From: Phragmites australis | Lineage: Eukaryota > Streptophyta > Magnoliopsida > Poales > Poaceae | Assembly: GCF_958298935.1 (NCBI RefSeq) | Contig: NC_084927.1 | Span: 15,156,001 to 15,220,000 of the forward strand | DNA: 64,000 nt | Reading direction: 5' to 3' | Shown here: one piece after another, positions 20,996 to 33,697 of the stretch | How the letters are laid out: each line of letters starts with the position of its first letter | How positions within the stretch are numbered: the stretch's first letter is position 1 | Position numbers and translations under genes: made by a program | Notes under the pieces: model-generated | What the model saw: only the letters and a program-made list of their open reading frames with translations | Databases searched by the model: none | What the model was told of the DNA's origin: nothing

Positions 20996-21721
20996 TATGC
21001 CTCTTCCACAAATGCGTACCTTGGCAGAGGATGAGGGCGTGGACGAGGAGGACCATTGGGGTGGGCAAGGAGCAAGCCGGCGACGAAGGCGAGGGGGAGC
21101 ACTGGGGTGGGCAAGGAGCATGCCGGTGATGAAGGAGAGGGGGAGCACTATTTCATCGGGGATACGAATGTTTGCCTTCAACGAGTGCAAAATGGTTCAG
21201 TTTTACCATCTGGCGCCGGGGGAAAGAATAGCCAAGGGCAGAGGCAAAAATGTCCATACTTGAATAGCATATGCCAAGGGCAGGCTCCAGTCATCTAAAA
21301 TGACGCTACTCGAATTCGCAAAGATTGTAATGGCACTGGCCCAGTATCATTTTTCCAATAGAATTTTTCAAAACATCGTTTTCATAATGGCATGAATCTA
21401 ATTTACCCTTCCTTATTTTGCTCTTTCATGAGGCTAATCTTTTCCTTCGATCCAGCACATTGTGTCACATGTATCTTTTCAAAGATATCTGGCCGCACTG
21501 CCGACCTCGCAAGCAAAACAAACAAATTAACTACGAACAACACCTACACATACAGCCCATACACACACTTTCTATTGAAACCCTCTTATTTTTCTTTGCA
21601 AATTCTTGCTGAACTTCAAAATTTTGGTTCTTCATATCAAGTACATGCTTCGTAACTCTAAAATCCGAAACTTCACATCACAAAATTCAACAAATGCATC
21701 CGTTCCACCTATAGAGGAGTT

Positions 21722-22172
21722 TCACCTATGGCCTTCCCCTTCATCAAGACCCCTTAAATACTTAACATAATCTTTCTCCCACTTGTAAAATCCACAAGTT
21801 ATATCATTCTGCATCCAAAACATACCTCAATCAAAATTCCAACAACATTAAAATGCATCAGATTCACACAACTATTGCAGGTACAACATTGCGAAATGCT
21901 TCCTATTGCTCGACTGTCATACTTATTCATGCTTTTAGGCAGAATGTTAGTAAAAAAAATGAAGAATGTGCAATAAAAGATGACAGTCACACACTAATAC
22001 ATGGAATCAAAATGCCAGCAACATAAAAACGCACAAGATTCACACAACTCACCGGTATATTATTCTCGCACTTAAAAAAAACACCATAACTTCTTGGTTG
22101 CTTGCTCTGTGGCTTAACAACTGAAATCCCACACACTAGGCAATCAACAAGTGGTAGCTCCTTCCCCTTCAT
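21722..22172 (-). pseudogene. GRF-type zinc-finger gene, copy 2 (5' end displaced)
   Basis: Exon 1 survives from an internal ATG at 22170-22172 to the donor at 22053. It keeps all cysteines (CLVC..FFKC) missing in copy 1. Exon 2 runs from 21808 to a TGA at 21722-21724 and supplies TCGFYKWEKDYVKYLRGL. Spliced phases fit, giving a short GRF finger of roughly 70 residues. The original start (MSQFV, about 23050) is now separated by an 0.84-kb Tat fragment joined exactly at the internal ATG. The finger could in principle still be made if a promoter exists in the fragment, but nothing shows that. It is the best-preserved copy of this domain in the window. Confidence 0.6.
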
Positions 22173-23017
22173 GGCCCTCTCCACGGCGCCCGTTGCCAGC
22201 GCCATCATGATGACCGAAGACCGGGGGGGGGGCGCGTTTTCAACCCCCCATCACTTCGCGCAAAGGCCATGATGACCGTCTTTCCATTTATGGCACCTTG
22301 AAACTCGTGCCCTCCCTTTCGGGGCACGCTACCGTCGGCGAGTATTTAAGGGAGCCGGCGGGCACGGACAAAGACAGTTGAGTCAGTTGATTCAGAGGAT
22401 TCTCAGAGGCCGAAGAACATCTTCGTACAAGCATAGAAGCTGAGACCACCGAAGAACAAGGAGATCGAAGCTCTAGGATAGACAAACATTCTTGTAACCA
22501 GTAACATTCCTGGGAGACATTCTCAGGGCATTTATAGCATCCACACAGGAGTAGGGTATTACGCTTAGCGCGGCCCGAACCTGTCTAAAAATCCCTCCAG
22601 TGCATTTACTGCGTTCTGCATTAGATCATTCCACCCTACCTGCCATCGCATTTACACCCATTTATTTCTCCCGCAAACATATTCAGAATCATCCCCCGGC
22701 CGAATCTCAAAAAGGGGTCCCTCAGGATCCCTGCGATAGGAGTTCACCCTCCGACAGCTAGCGCGCCAGGTAGGGAGGTTGCATCCCTGAATTTGTTTAT
22801 TTTTTTCTGCAGAAAAAATGGCAGGTGACCATCGTCTCCGGCGCACCGGCTCCAGCTCCAGTGAGGAAATGGAGCCCCTCGCGCAGGAGGCCCCAGTCGC
22901 TGCTGCTTCTCAGCAGCAGCCACGGTCCGCACGCACGGCGCTCCCCTCTCAGGGGGACCATGGCGCTGGGCCCAGTAGGGCCACCGCCGCCATCGCTAGC
23001 GCACCGCCTAACCCTCA
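22173..23017 (+). mobile_element. Truncated Tat LTR - PBS - gag start fragment
   Basis: Plus orientation. It contains an LTR with a TATA-like GAGTATTTAAGGG (22339-22351), the conserved GTAGGGTATTACG and CGGCCCGAACCTGTCT blocks, an LTR end CTCCGACA (22750-22757), a PBS TGGCGCGCCAGGTAGG-like site (reads TAGCGCGCCAGGTAGG), and the first ~65 codons of gag from ATG 22818 (MAG.HRL start as in the other Tat elements). The LTR 5' part and everything after early gag are missing. No target duplication is seen, so this is a fragment placed by a rearrangement, not a plain insertion. Confidence 0.8.
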
Positions 23018-23666
23018 GCACCAGACTTCCCCGAAACCGTAACGAACTGTGACATTATGCCTCTTCCACAAATACGTACCTTGGCAGAGGATGAGGGCGT
23101 GGACGAGGAGGACCATTGGGGTGGGCAAGGAGCAAGTCGGCAACGAACGCGAGGGGGGGCACTGGGGTGGGTAAGGAGCATGCCGGCGACGAAGGAGAGG
23201 GGGAGCACTATTTCACCGGGGATATGAATGCTTGCCTTCAACGAGTGCAAAATGGTTCAGTTTTACCATCTGGCGCCGGGGGAAAGAATAGCCAAGGGCA
23301 GAGGCAAAAATGTCCATACTTGAATAGCGTATGCCAAGGGCAGGCTCCAGTCGTTTAAAATGACGCCACTCAAATTCGCAAAGATTGTAATGGCACTGGC
23401 CCGGTATTATTTTTCCAATAGAATTTTTCAAAACATCGTTTTCATAATAGCATGAATCTAATTTACCCTTCCTTATTTTGCTCTTTCATGAGGCTAATCT
23501 TTTCCGTCGATCCAGCACCTTGTGTCACATGTATCTTTTCAAAGATAACGTTGTTCTACGTTTCTAGCGCCGGCTGCACTGCCGACCCCGCAAGCAAAAC
23601 AAACAAACAATCTACGAACAACGCATCAAAAACCGATTTCCGTGCTGAACATATCGAAGTCATGTA

Positions 23667-23978
23667 TCATATGTGAGCACCTACGTACACTGCCAATGGT
23701 GATATGTCTTTCTCACGCCGCATCTGCGACTGCGGACCATACTGACAGGGCCAGCACGCCGGCCGTCTAAACCTACTGCCAAGGTCAAGCCGCACGGATG
23801 CACGCTGCAGACTTTTTGTGCTGCTGATGCGAAAGATCTCGACCCCATACGGCTCCCGCTCCTTATCTTCCACAGCCTTTGCTTTGATAGGCAACGGGAG
23901 ATCAGCCACGACATCGCTGCCGGGCAGATGTTTTCGCGAGCAAGGCGCGCGGCCTAGGCAGCTGGACTGATTGGGCAC
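23667..23978 (-). other. Unrecognised open frame, possible gene remnant
   Basis: A GC-rich minus-strand frame of about 103 residues in otherwise AT-rich surroundings, just outside the tandem duplication. The encoded protein is rich in Arg and Ser and matches no family I know. Base composition differs from the flanks, which hints at an exon captured from elsewhere, but chance is possible. Confidence 0.25.
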
Positions 23979-25022
23979 GTACGTACTCTGCCGTTCAACA
24001 CCTCCATAGGACCGCCGAAAGCAGTATCGTTTTTAATTGCATTCATGATCACGTGTCACGGATCCTATCTTGTCGGACCTACGTGCAAACATGACAGCTA
24101 CCTTGGTTATGGACTGGGGCTGCATTATTGAGCTGAGGAGCATTCCATTCGCCTTGACTATCACGAACAAAGAGAGAACAACGCTTCGGTGAAGGAGTGG
24201 AGACGTGAGGGTACAATTTTAACCACTATAATTTAAATTCTAATTACCATTATTTATATACATATGAGTACTTTTAATGGTAGTTTTTTAACGTGTGTCT
24301 GCGCACACTTGCGGGTGTGTAAGTAGTGGATTGTATGCGTCACTTTGTAATCCAAGAAAAAAGGAAACTGTCAAAAAAGCGATCGCCATTGAAACCTGTC
24401 TACGCTACTACGAAAGCAATGTGCTATTTAAATAGAGAAATCAAGGCGCGGGGAACGTCTGTTCGGATCGGAATATACACTTTTTGTACATCGCCAGCTT
24501 ATTTTGATCCCATTACTCCGAAAAAGAAGTAGTCAATAACGTCATTTTCACTTTGAGTTACACTGTCGATCTCATGATCGTTGCTTTAGCGCACAACCGT
24601 GCAAGCCGTTTTACAGAAACCGAATCGTGAAGATCAAATGTTCAGCCTTCCCTGTCAGCTGTTTATGAAGGCCAAATTGTGAATCTGACCGGATCACAGC
24701 GAGTTAGACACGGTTCGACAAAATAATATAGTTGATATCAAATAGATAAAAGATCGGCGTCAACCATTCCGAGTAGGCTTCAAAATGTAGGGGTTTCCCT
24801 TCTTTTTTTAAATATATATACGAGAAACCAGGCACATTCGCATTCAAAATTAATCCGACCAGAACATAAATCTTGATATAATAAGTGTATATACTCACAT
24901 CCCTTACCAACCGAGCTTAAATGTAGCGCTTCATATGGTCATCTTGAACTAGGTGGGATTTCTTTCACCAATCTTTGGTGCATGCTATTAAATTAAGCGC
25001 TCTCAGATTAAAATCAAAGATT
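23979..25022. other. No feature seen
   Basis: Mixed-composition intergenic DNA with short frames only. I found no terminal repeats, tandem arrays or recognisable protein blocks. Confidence 0.4.
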
Positions 25023-26331
25023 TGATAGATAAATAACCCTTTTATTAGGTCAATATGATTTAGGTTATTAATGTTAACATAGTCAATGGCACAAACATTT
25101 TTTATAGTATACAAGATTTAATTTTATAGATACTATGTGATGAACTTGGGGTTCCAAACACCTTAAAGGGATGAATGTCAAGGTCGAAGAAGAGCTTCAC
25201 AAATATATAAGGACCAATTGGTTAGATAAGTAAATATGGTGTCTCACTTGTGTAGATATGTTTGTATTTTTTTTTACGTATTATGAAGAGGATTTGGGTT
25301 TCGTAGTTTGATCTAGTGTCATTAGATTAGTTATCTAGTAGGTGATACACACATTAGGTTTGGATATCTCTAATAGACCAGAGAAAGATCCAAGATATCA
25401 AGAAAAAGAAGCTACAAGAATCAGGACATGAGATAGATTGAATTGGACAAGTTCTTGAAACACAGGTAACCTTATCATACGATGAGATCACCGTATCATA
25501 TGGTGGTTGTCACCGTAACATACAATAGTGGATATTCCAAAGGCCACAAAGTTTTCTAAGTCATCGTACCATATGGTGGGGTCACCGTATAACGATAGGC
25601 ACCGTACCACGAGATAGAGTATCATACGGTGAAGATCAAGTCACCATATTATATGGTGTGACAAGTCCGTATCATATGGTGGGTCACTATATCATAAGGT
25701 GACTATAGAGAAGGATCAATCGGTCAAGTTTCTAACCGTTGGAATGGTGGCCACCGTATCATATGGTGACAGGAGTTTATGGGTAGATTCCTCTAATGAT
25801 TAGTTCTTAGAGTTGGCCCTATAAATACTCCACCCTCTGGCCATCTGAAGGTTGCTGGAGCTAGAGGGAGTGTTGCTACCCATATTTGAGAGCTCTTTTC
25901 ACCCAACTGAAGATATTAAAATTCAAGGCAATTAGCAAAAGATTACAAACTTGATTAGTACTAGTTTAGGGATAATGTGCATTTAGCTAGGTGATTAGCC
26001 TAGAATTGGCTCAAGTGAGTGATCCACACTTGTTACTCTTGATGTTTGCCTACACCCAGACATGCAGCTTGCCGGTGGTGAGTCATGCGAGACCTTCAAA
26101 CTGATTTGTGGAGCGGCCGCAAGCATAATGAGCAGGAGGAGTGATCTGTGCCTGAGTGGCAAAGCACTACCATAGTGAAGAGGGTAGTGAGCATCCGGGT
26201 GCGCCTATTAGAAGACCCAATGGTGTGTAGAGAGCTCTAACGGTAAGAACCATAAAGTTATCTAATCTGGGAGCTTGACCCTTGTGAGGGGCTCCAACAT
26301 GGTCTAGGGGTGAGAGGTAACTCACCGATAC
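25023..26331 (+). repeat. Copia-2 5' LTR, first part
   Basis: The start aligns with the Copia-1 LTR start (CCCTTTTATTAGGTCA..ATAGTCAATGG). Between 25460 and 25790 it carries many imperfect palindromes of the form CACCGTATCATATGGTG, where Copia-1 has CACCGGATGGTCCGGTG. The segment GTCTAGGGGTGAGAGGTAACTCACCGATAC at its end continues after the nested insertion at 35412. Confidence 0.75.
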
Positions 26332-26427
26332 TGTAACATCCCAAGTTTTAGCATTTTAGAATATAGCAAAATTCACTCCTTTTTAAAAATCTACTTATTA
26401 AAAACATAAAATCAAGAAATATATTTA

Positions 26428-26447
26428 TATATATATATATATATGAA
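26428..26447. repeat. Short (TA)n tract
   Basis: About ten TA units within the AT-rich start of solo LTR A; a low-complexity tract and nothing more. Confidence 0.85.
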
Positions 26448-29400
26448 TATATAGATATATACACACACATGTTTGTATATATCTAAATATATTATTTTGG
26501 CTAAGTATTTCAAAGAACACCAAAATAATTTATAAATTAATCCCTGAAATAATTTTAATCATATGCATTTTTATTTATTTGTTTTATGGTTATTTGAGTG
26601 GAGAATTGAATTTGAATGTCTCTCAAATTCAAATATATTCTTAGATTCAATTTTGCTGAAATCCAAACAAATGCAAATCTTTTGAATTCAAATCCTCTCC
26701 CAAATCTTAGAGCTTCAAATCCAAATCAAAATTCATATAAATTCATTTGAATTTAACCCCATCAATATCCAAACCCTTTTCTCTTAACGGGACGCCTCTC
26801 TCTCCTTTCTATTCTATGCAGCCCGTTTGCACAGCCCAGCCGGCCTAGGGTGCTCACTCTCCTCCCCCCGCGCATGCAGGCCACAATGCGCTCCGTGGCC
26901 CAACTCCCGCGCTCGCCCGGACCAGCACCCGCACGCGCACATCAGCTCGCAGCCGCTCGCTCGCTCGCACTCATTCGCTCTGGTCTCACTGACACGCGGG
27001 CCCCACTATCGCCGCTTTTCTCCCTCCTCCGGTGCATGCCGTTGCGCTATCTGCGTAACACCGCTGTGGCTAACGCATTGACGCATTCAAAGCACCGGCC
27101 ACTTTTTCGCCCGCCCACTCCTCTCTCTGCTCTCTCCCCTATCTCTGCTCTCTTACGCGCAGTCTGAGGCAGCCCATGACACCGAGCAATTTCCGGTAGG
27201 TGCCACCACTGAGAAGCCATGCCACACCTTCTCATTGCCGCTACCACCTCCTGCTCCTTCTCACCCTATAAATTGGGCATGTCACCCAGCTTTTTCCCCT
27301 TTCTCCACACTCGGTCCACCATCACCGCACACTTGACCGCCACCGTTGTAGTGTTGTCGCCACCCTTTCCCCATGAGCATCTGAGGAGCACTAGAAGGCA
27401 GCTATCTTTCCCGTGCCACCCTTCCTCGCCTAGGAGTCGGACGGTAGCACACCTAAACTTAAGGCTAAGCAGACACCACCGTTGTTGAAGCTTCGCACCG
27501 CCGGTTGCCACCCCACCCTTCGTCGTTTCCAAGCCCGGTGAGCTTCCTCATCCCCTCTTGCTCCCTCCTAGCTAGAATATCATTGCTCTTGAGCCCCACC
27601 CCCATTGTGCGACATCTTCAGCCATGAGCTCGTTCCCCGCCGTCGTGTCGAGCTCGCCACTAGCGCTCGCCTTGCCCTAGCTGAGTCGGCCTTCATGTCG
27701 TGGTGTTTCCTATGAGCCATGGTCATTGGTTGCATATGCCCTACGCGGTCGATTAGCACTCTGCTACTACCCAGCTGCTGCTCCGCCGCCTTAACCCGCT
27801 TCGGCCGCCGTCTGATGCCTCTCCGGCTACTGCCTACCGTAGTTAAGTCCCCAAGCGAATCCCTCAAAGCAAGTAGATGCCCAGCACCCATTCATCGTCA
27901 TAAGTCCCTGGCAGGAACACGATTTAGTCGAGCCCTCAGCATCGTACTGCCATGATTACTCACCGCAGTGTCCCCTCTACTGTTGCTTCGCTCTGCCGGT
28001 GAGCTCGCGCGTGTGTGGCAGGCCTTTGGCCTGTTGGCACAACCCAGCCGAGTAGGCTATGGCTCGACCCAGGAATAGCTAGCCTGCTGGCCAGCCCAGC
28101 AAACTAAGGTCGTGCCCGTAGCCCACAAAACCAATCAACCCAACCCATGTGGGGCCACTGTGTAGCCCAGCCTAGGCCCATGCCTTGGTTCAATCCAGTC
28201 CAATCTTGTACTATTTAGTGGGCCCTACCTAGTTATTTTTCAGTGGGACCTGTGGGGCCCACCCATGAATACTGTCATTTCATAATTTCTTGATTTAATT
28301 TAGATTAAATCTTCCGTGAGTCATAACTTCTCCGTTCTGATTCCGATTCTGGCGATTATTTCACCTAAATTCATCTAAATTCAATATATATATTTCTATC
28401 TTAGTGTGATATCTATTAGGGCTCAATTGGTATTAAATTTGGTGTTATTTGATTCTTCTTTAGTATAGCTCGTTCTTGACCACTGTCACGTCAGCAGAGC
28501 TGGAGGACTTCGTTGAGGAACCGGAGAACCCCGAATTCGACCAAGGTTTAGAAGAAGACTTCGAAGAAGGCAATTTCTATCTCCTTGATCATTTTTAGCC
28601 CATGTTTTTCAATAATCTAAATTGATCAACTTAAAACCTGACTTATTATCGCATGTGCTATGTATTGTGTTATTTCTAACTACTTGCAGTAGTTAAATCC
28701 TATCAAACAAATATCATACCTTAAATGTCTTATCCAGAATACATATCACCCTAGGATTTACCTGTCATTATCTATATTAACATCGGACGACGCCATGATA
28801 TCTAGCATGCTTAGGATGGAATACTTCTCCTTAGATATGTCACTAGTGGAATACATCTCTTCGGAGTTGTCGCTTCACTTTTAATCAGTTCAACTCATAT
28901 GCCATGAACCTTTGGTAACCGTGGATTCCTTCATGTGGTGTGCGATATGGTGTGTGATGTGTAAAATAGGTGAAAACAGTTTTGGCGGGGGCAAGTAGAG
29001 TAGTCCTCCAATAAGGATGCTCTTGAGGGGCTTAAGTTACCTCTGTGGTATTCAGTGCCAGCTGAAGATGTCTGCCCAGCCGTATAAGTATTGAATCGTT
29101 GCACCATCAAGCTAAGCTACCCCAGTGCAACCATGAGTCATGTATGGACAGGACTTGACTTTTCTATCTCCTGGCCAAATTGGACATTTTACTAGGAGGC
29201 CAAGGGGAGCAACGAGGACCCAAGCGCCTATCAGGTGCTCTACATTTGTGTTTCGGACCCAGCCACACTGTGATGGTCATTAGGGGAGTACACTTTGTAC
29301 GAGACCTGGAGCACTAGGGACATCTCGAAGTAGTGTCCTGCGAAGGAAGGCGATTGAAGCGCCTTAGTATGATTCGCTCATCCGCTTGCAACTGGTGGAG

Positions 29401-30038
29401 GCTGAGCATATCATGTGGGTACAGTGTACAACCTTTGTAGACTGTAAATCTATTTGAATAGCTGTGTCTATGGTCATGGATATGACATTTGGTTAGACTC
29501 AGGGGCATGTGTATCTTTGATGAGTGAGTGTGTGGACTAAATGTCCGTATAATGAGGTTGTTGGCTCAGTCTGCCAAGAGTTGTATAGTACTAGAGATAT
29601 GCCAGACATAATGATAGGGACATGGGAGCAAGGTGTAGCCCCTCCCAAGACCGAAAACCCCCCAAATATACATTGTTACTTTGTTTACTCCGTTTGAAAG
29701 TTATTAGTAAAGAATATAACTGGATACCTGCATAAACTGTTTTACGCTTAAACTAAACCGTAAAGCCTTATCCTTGAGTCATCCTTTATGCATCTATCAA
29801 CACCTTGATATAGTATAAGACTTGCTGAGTATCTTCCATACTCATTCATGCTATCATTCAGATGAGAAAGCAGATAACGACTTCGCTGGAGATGAAGGCG
29901 CAGATGAGGAGTAGATTAGTGGTTGCATTCGCACCCTAGCTGCCTGTGGATTTGGGATGTTGTTCCTCTATGCTTTTGTTAACTTGTTGGCCAAGGCTTG
30001 TAATACTCTATTGTTTAAAACATTTGTATTTTTGTAAC

Positions 30039-31623
30039 TGTAGCGAAAATGGCCCTATTAGGTCATGATTGTGATTTTGATGATTAATGGCAATATAGTC
30101 AATGGGACTAACATGTTCATCAAGAATATACGTTAGTAGGTCTCATGGATGCAATAAATGAAGAAGCCACCAAAGTCAGGACAAAGTTTGATTGAATTGG
30201 AGAAGTCTCAAGGAAAATGACTACACCAGATGGTCCGATGATACCACAATTATACACATCGGAGTGTTCCTCCCAGGTGTGTTATACTCACCGGATGGTC
30301 CGATGCTCTAAGGGGTATACACACCAGAGCATTCTTGTCAGAAGAAGCCAGAGGAGTTTCCACTCATCGGATGGTCCAGTGATAGGAGCAAAAGCACACC
30401 GGAGCATTTCTTGCAAGGGGTTTTCAGAATTGAAGAGTGAAGATCAAGGTACCAGATGGTCCAGTGATCAATGTTGTGTGCACCGAAGGCTTCACCGGAG
30501 CATTTAATAGAATGTGTGAAAAATCCAAAGAAGACTAAATTCTACACACCGGAAAGTCTGGTGATCTGAAGATCAAAGCACCAGACAGTTGAACAATGAA
30601 GAATTGGCTCGATCAGGCTCCAGTATACGCATCGGATAGGTCGGTGATGGAAATGGAGTATACACCGGATAATCCGGTGATCAGAAGAAGTTTGAGTGGA
30701 GTTCCAACAGCTAGTATCTACTGATGTACACACCAGATGGTCCGGTGCTTGTATTTTGTTGTCACCGGATCATCCGGTGTTCACAGAAAAGTTGAGTTGT
30801 TGGGATAACAGCTAGTCCGTGGAGTTGAGGCTATATATACCCCTCCACTCATTCAGTTGAAGGTGCTGGAGTCCATAGAATCCCATATACACTTGAGAAG
30901 ACATCCAAGTCACAAAATTTCTTGTTCATCCAAGGCAATTAAGCACACCATTAGATAGTGATCAGTGCTTATAGGTCTAGAGAGTAGTGTTGCTAGGTGC
31001 TGCAACCTAGAGAGTAGATCAAGGAGTGATCCAACCGTGTACCGAGAGGTACGCCGGTGTGTTAGAGTCTTTGTGACTCGCCGGTAACTTGTTGACCCTC
31101 TGAGTTGGTGTGGAACGGCGGCAATAAGAATGTGTGGGGACGCGAAGGCCCTTGTTGTTGTGACTAAAGATCCGAAGTGAAGACGGCGTACAAGTAGTCG
31201 GAAGAGAGGTTAGTGGTGAGACCTCGTATTGGTGGTTTGGTGGCTCATCATGCTTAAAACCTTATCTTGGTGACTTGGTAGCTCAAGAGTCGTGACCGGA
31301 AGAGACTCGACGACCGGGAGCAAATCCTTTGTAAAGCTCCAACGTGGACTAGGGGTGGCTTGTGTGCCACTGATACCACAGGATAAAAAATCCCTTGTGC
31401 CTAGTTTGTGTCTCTACCTTATTTATGTTTTCGTATTTACATACTTGTAATTGACCTTGCTATAGTAGGTTACAATCCTCTTAAGTGGTAGAGTAGACAC
31501 ACTAGATAAACTTAGAGCACATTTAGATAGAAATTGAGATAGATTTATCTTGTGAAGTTTTGCAGCTATTAGTTTTTAAGTGTCCTAAATCACCTCCCTC
31601 TTAGGATATTGTCGTTCCTCACA
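30039..31623 (+). repeat. Copia-1 5' LTR
   Basis: 1585 bp, TGTAGCGAAAATGG to TCCTCACA. The segment 30220-30790 contains a series of imperfect palindromes CACCGGATGGTCCGGTG. A TATA-like GGCTATATATACCCC lies at about 30829-30843, the probable promoter. Confidence 0.9.
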
Positions 31624-31625
31624 GT

Positions 31626-31638
31626 TGGTATCAGAGCC
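31626..31638 (+). other. Copia-1 primer binding site
   Basis: TGGTATCAGAGCC starts two bases after the LTR end and complements the 3' end of plant initiator tRNA-Met. Confidence 0.9.
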
Positions 31639-31689
31639 TCGTTCTCTTGATAGGCTTAATATCTTAGAGTTGTGACGTCCGAGGTTGGG

Positions 31690-32340
31690 ATAGATACCCA
31701 TAATGCTCCACTTTTCAACGGCACTAATTTCCCCTGACGAAAAATTCTAATGACATATTATTTGCAAGCTAAAGGTTTAGATATTTGAGAGTCACCGAGG
31801 AAGGGATGGGGCAACCCTCACCAAAAAGGAGAAGCAATTAGATGCATTGACCAAGAGTATTTTTTATCATCTTTATGTCTCGATGCACTTAATGGTGTTT
31901 ATTCTCTCACCAATGCACATGATATTTAGAATAGCCTCATCGAAATACATGAAGGCACAAAAGATGCGCGCAATGAAAACTATCATGTGCTAGTAACTAA
32001 GCTCAATGGTATCAAACTACCCCATGAAAATGCTAATGATATGTATTCTCATTTGAATATTCTTGTCAATGAGATCAATGGGCTAGGTTTGACACAAATT
32101 AGAGATGATCAAGTGGTGAGAAGAATACTTTAAGCTCTTCTTCCGAAGTACAAGCTAATTGTCTCCATTATCTACGACAACCATGACATGAGCAAGATGA
32201 CTCCAAGTCAAGTTCTCGGCAAGATCACCGCCCATGAGATGATCATGAACATGGGGGTTGAAGCTTCTACCTCATCTGACATCAAGAACCTTACCCTCAC
32301 AAGAAAGCAAGCTCAATGTCAACACATGAAGGTAAGGATG
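31690..32340 (+). pseudogene. Copia-1 gag remnant
   Basis: With several stops and frame slips, translation still shows the opening of plant Copia Gag (PLF.GTNFP..MTYYLQAKGL), then LCLDALNGVYSLTNAHDI, LVTKLNGIKLPHENANDMY and LLPKYKLIVSIIYDNHDMSKMTPSQVLGKITAHE. This is the UBN2-type Gag of SIRE/Maximus-like elements. A zinc knuckle was not found. Beyond 32340 the interior is non-coding. Confidence 0.8.
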
Positions 32341-33697
32341 AGAAGATAAGAGCAAGAGTCAAGCTCAAGTGAAGATGATGATGATCAAGATGAAGGAGCT
32401 ATGAAGAGGATGATCAAAGCACATCAAGCGATGAATAAATTGATCCCAAGTTTGCTAAACTCATGTTACAAGTAGAGACATCAAGAGGATCAATACTAAG
32501 ATTGATCATCCAATCTCCTTAAAAGACTTGGTCAAAATAATTGATCATATCAAGAAAGAGAAGAAGATCAAGAGCAAGAGGGAGACCAGAACAAGAAGCA
32601 AAGCATTCGCAAGCATAGGAAGATAGGTGAGCGACGATGAAGAATCAATTGTTTTGACATTAAGCTTTCTCTCAATTCAATTTATTAGAATTCCTAGTGT
32701 AGGTTTTTCATATGGTAGGTTACTTGTGTTTCTCTCTTTCTTATATGCAACCTACATGGTTTATTAGTTGTAGGTTCTTTACATGGCACTAGTTTTATAA
32801 TTGGTATCTTTAATGTGCCATGATTCAATCTATAGGATAAATCCTCATTGTTATAAATAATAAGTGCATATATTTCACAAGTATTCAACACTTGTATGCA
32901 CGCATATAGGGACAGTATATCCTATGGGTTGTGATTTTGAGACTAACATGTGTTTCAAGTAATATGTTTTGTAGTCTCATGGAGTGATCAACACATCCCC
33001 GGATGTATGCAATGTTTAAAGACTTCAATTGATATAATTGTCAATTATTTTGTTCATTTAAGCTACCTCCATGTATAATATGGATTAAACTATCTATCTC
33101 TCATATTGTCAAGTTGTGTATATGTTTATTTCTCTTCTATGTATGCACGTATATAGGGGGAGTTTAAATCATATTATGTGAGTTTCATGAATTGTGATCA
33201 ATATGTCTTTATTCCAATTGGTACCATATTCTCAAATTGTATTACATCAACTGGCATCCTTTATATTGGTATCATTTTATTGGATTAAGATTTATGAAGC
33301 TCTCTCTCATGTGCTCTAATGTCTTTCCTTGAGTTCAACATGTTTTTGTAGCCCTTTTTGAGATTGTTGAAAAAGAGGGAGAAGTTTGATGACCAAAGCA
33401 AAAAAGCAAAATATAAGATATCTAGGAATACCAAAGTTGACAAAGGGGAGAAGAAGAAGAAGATACAAGAAGCAACATGAGGCACCTAGGTTGACAAAAG
33501 GGGAGAAGCTCTTGCATGGGTCGATTAAAGGAGATAGTGGCAATGGAGAAAGGCAGAGCCATAACAAAAGGGGGACTAAGTGGTAAGAATATGCATCCAA
33601 GCAGTGTGGTAAGGCTTTGTGCTCTTTACAATTGGTATCATTTATTATTTCCACTTGCTTTAGTTGTGTTATCATCAATCAACAAAAAGGGAGAGAT

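Larger units (their letters stand above)
19716..21538. repeat. Tandem duplication, unit 1
   Basis: This unit matches 21539-23622 from AACACCTACACATACAGCCC at the left to CTACGAACAAC at the right. Differences are scattered substitutions, a hAT insertion (20194-20788) only here, a Tat fragment only in unit 2, and small indels. Unit 1 runs directly into unit 2. It carries a small two-exon zinc-finger gene on the minus strand. Confidence 0.88.
21539..23622. repeat. Tandem duplication, unit 2
   Basis: Second copy of the 19716-21538 unit. It lacks the hAT element but carries a foreign Tat LTR-PBS-gag fragment (about 22173-23017) in place of about 20 bp at the start of the zinc-finger gene. At the right end it has a short extra stretch (about 23547-23570) absent from unit 1. 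Confidence 0.88.

Noticed and set aside
26827..27955. Frames of 80-105 residues in solo LTR A
   Set aside because: Located in the GC-rich part of an LTR, overlapping on both strands and unlike known proteins.
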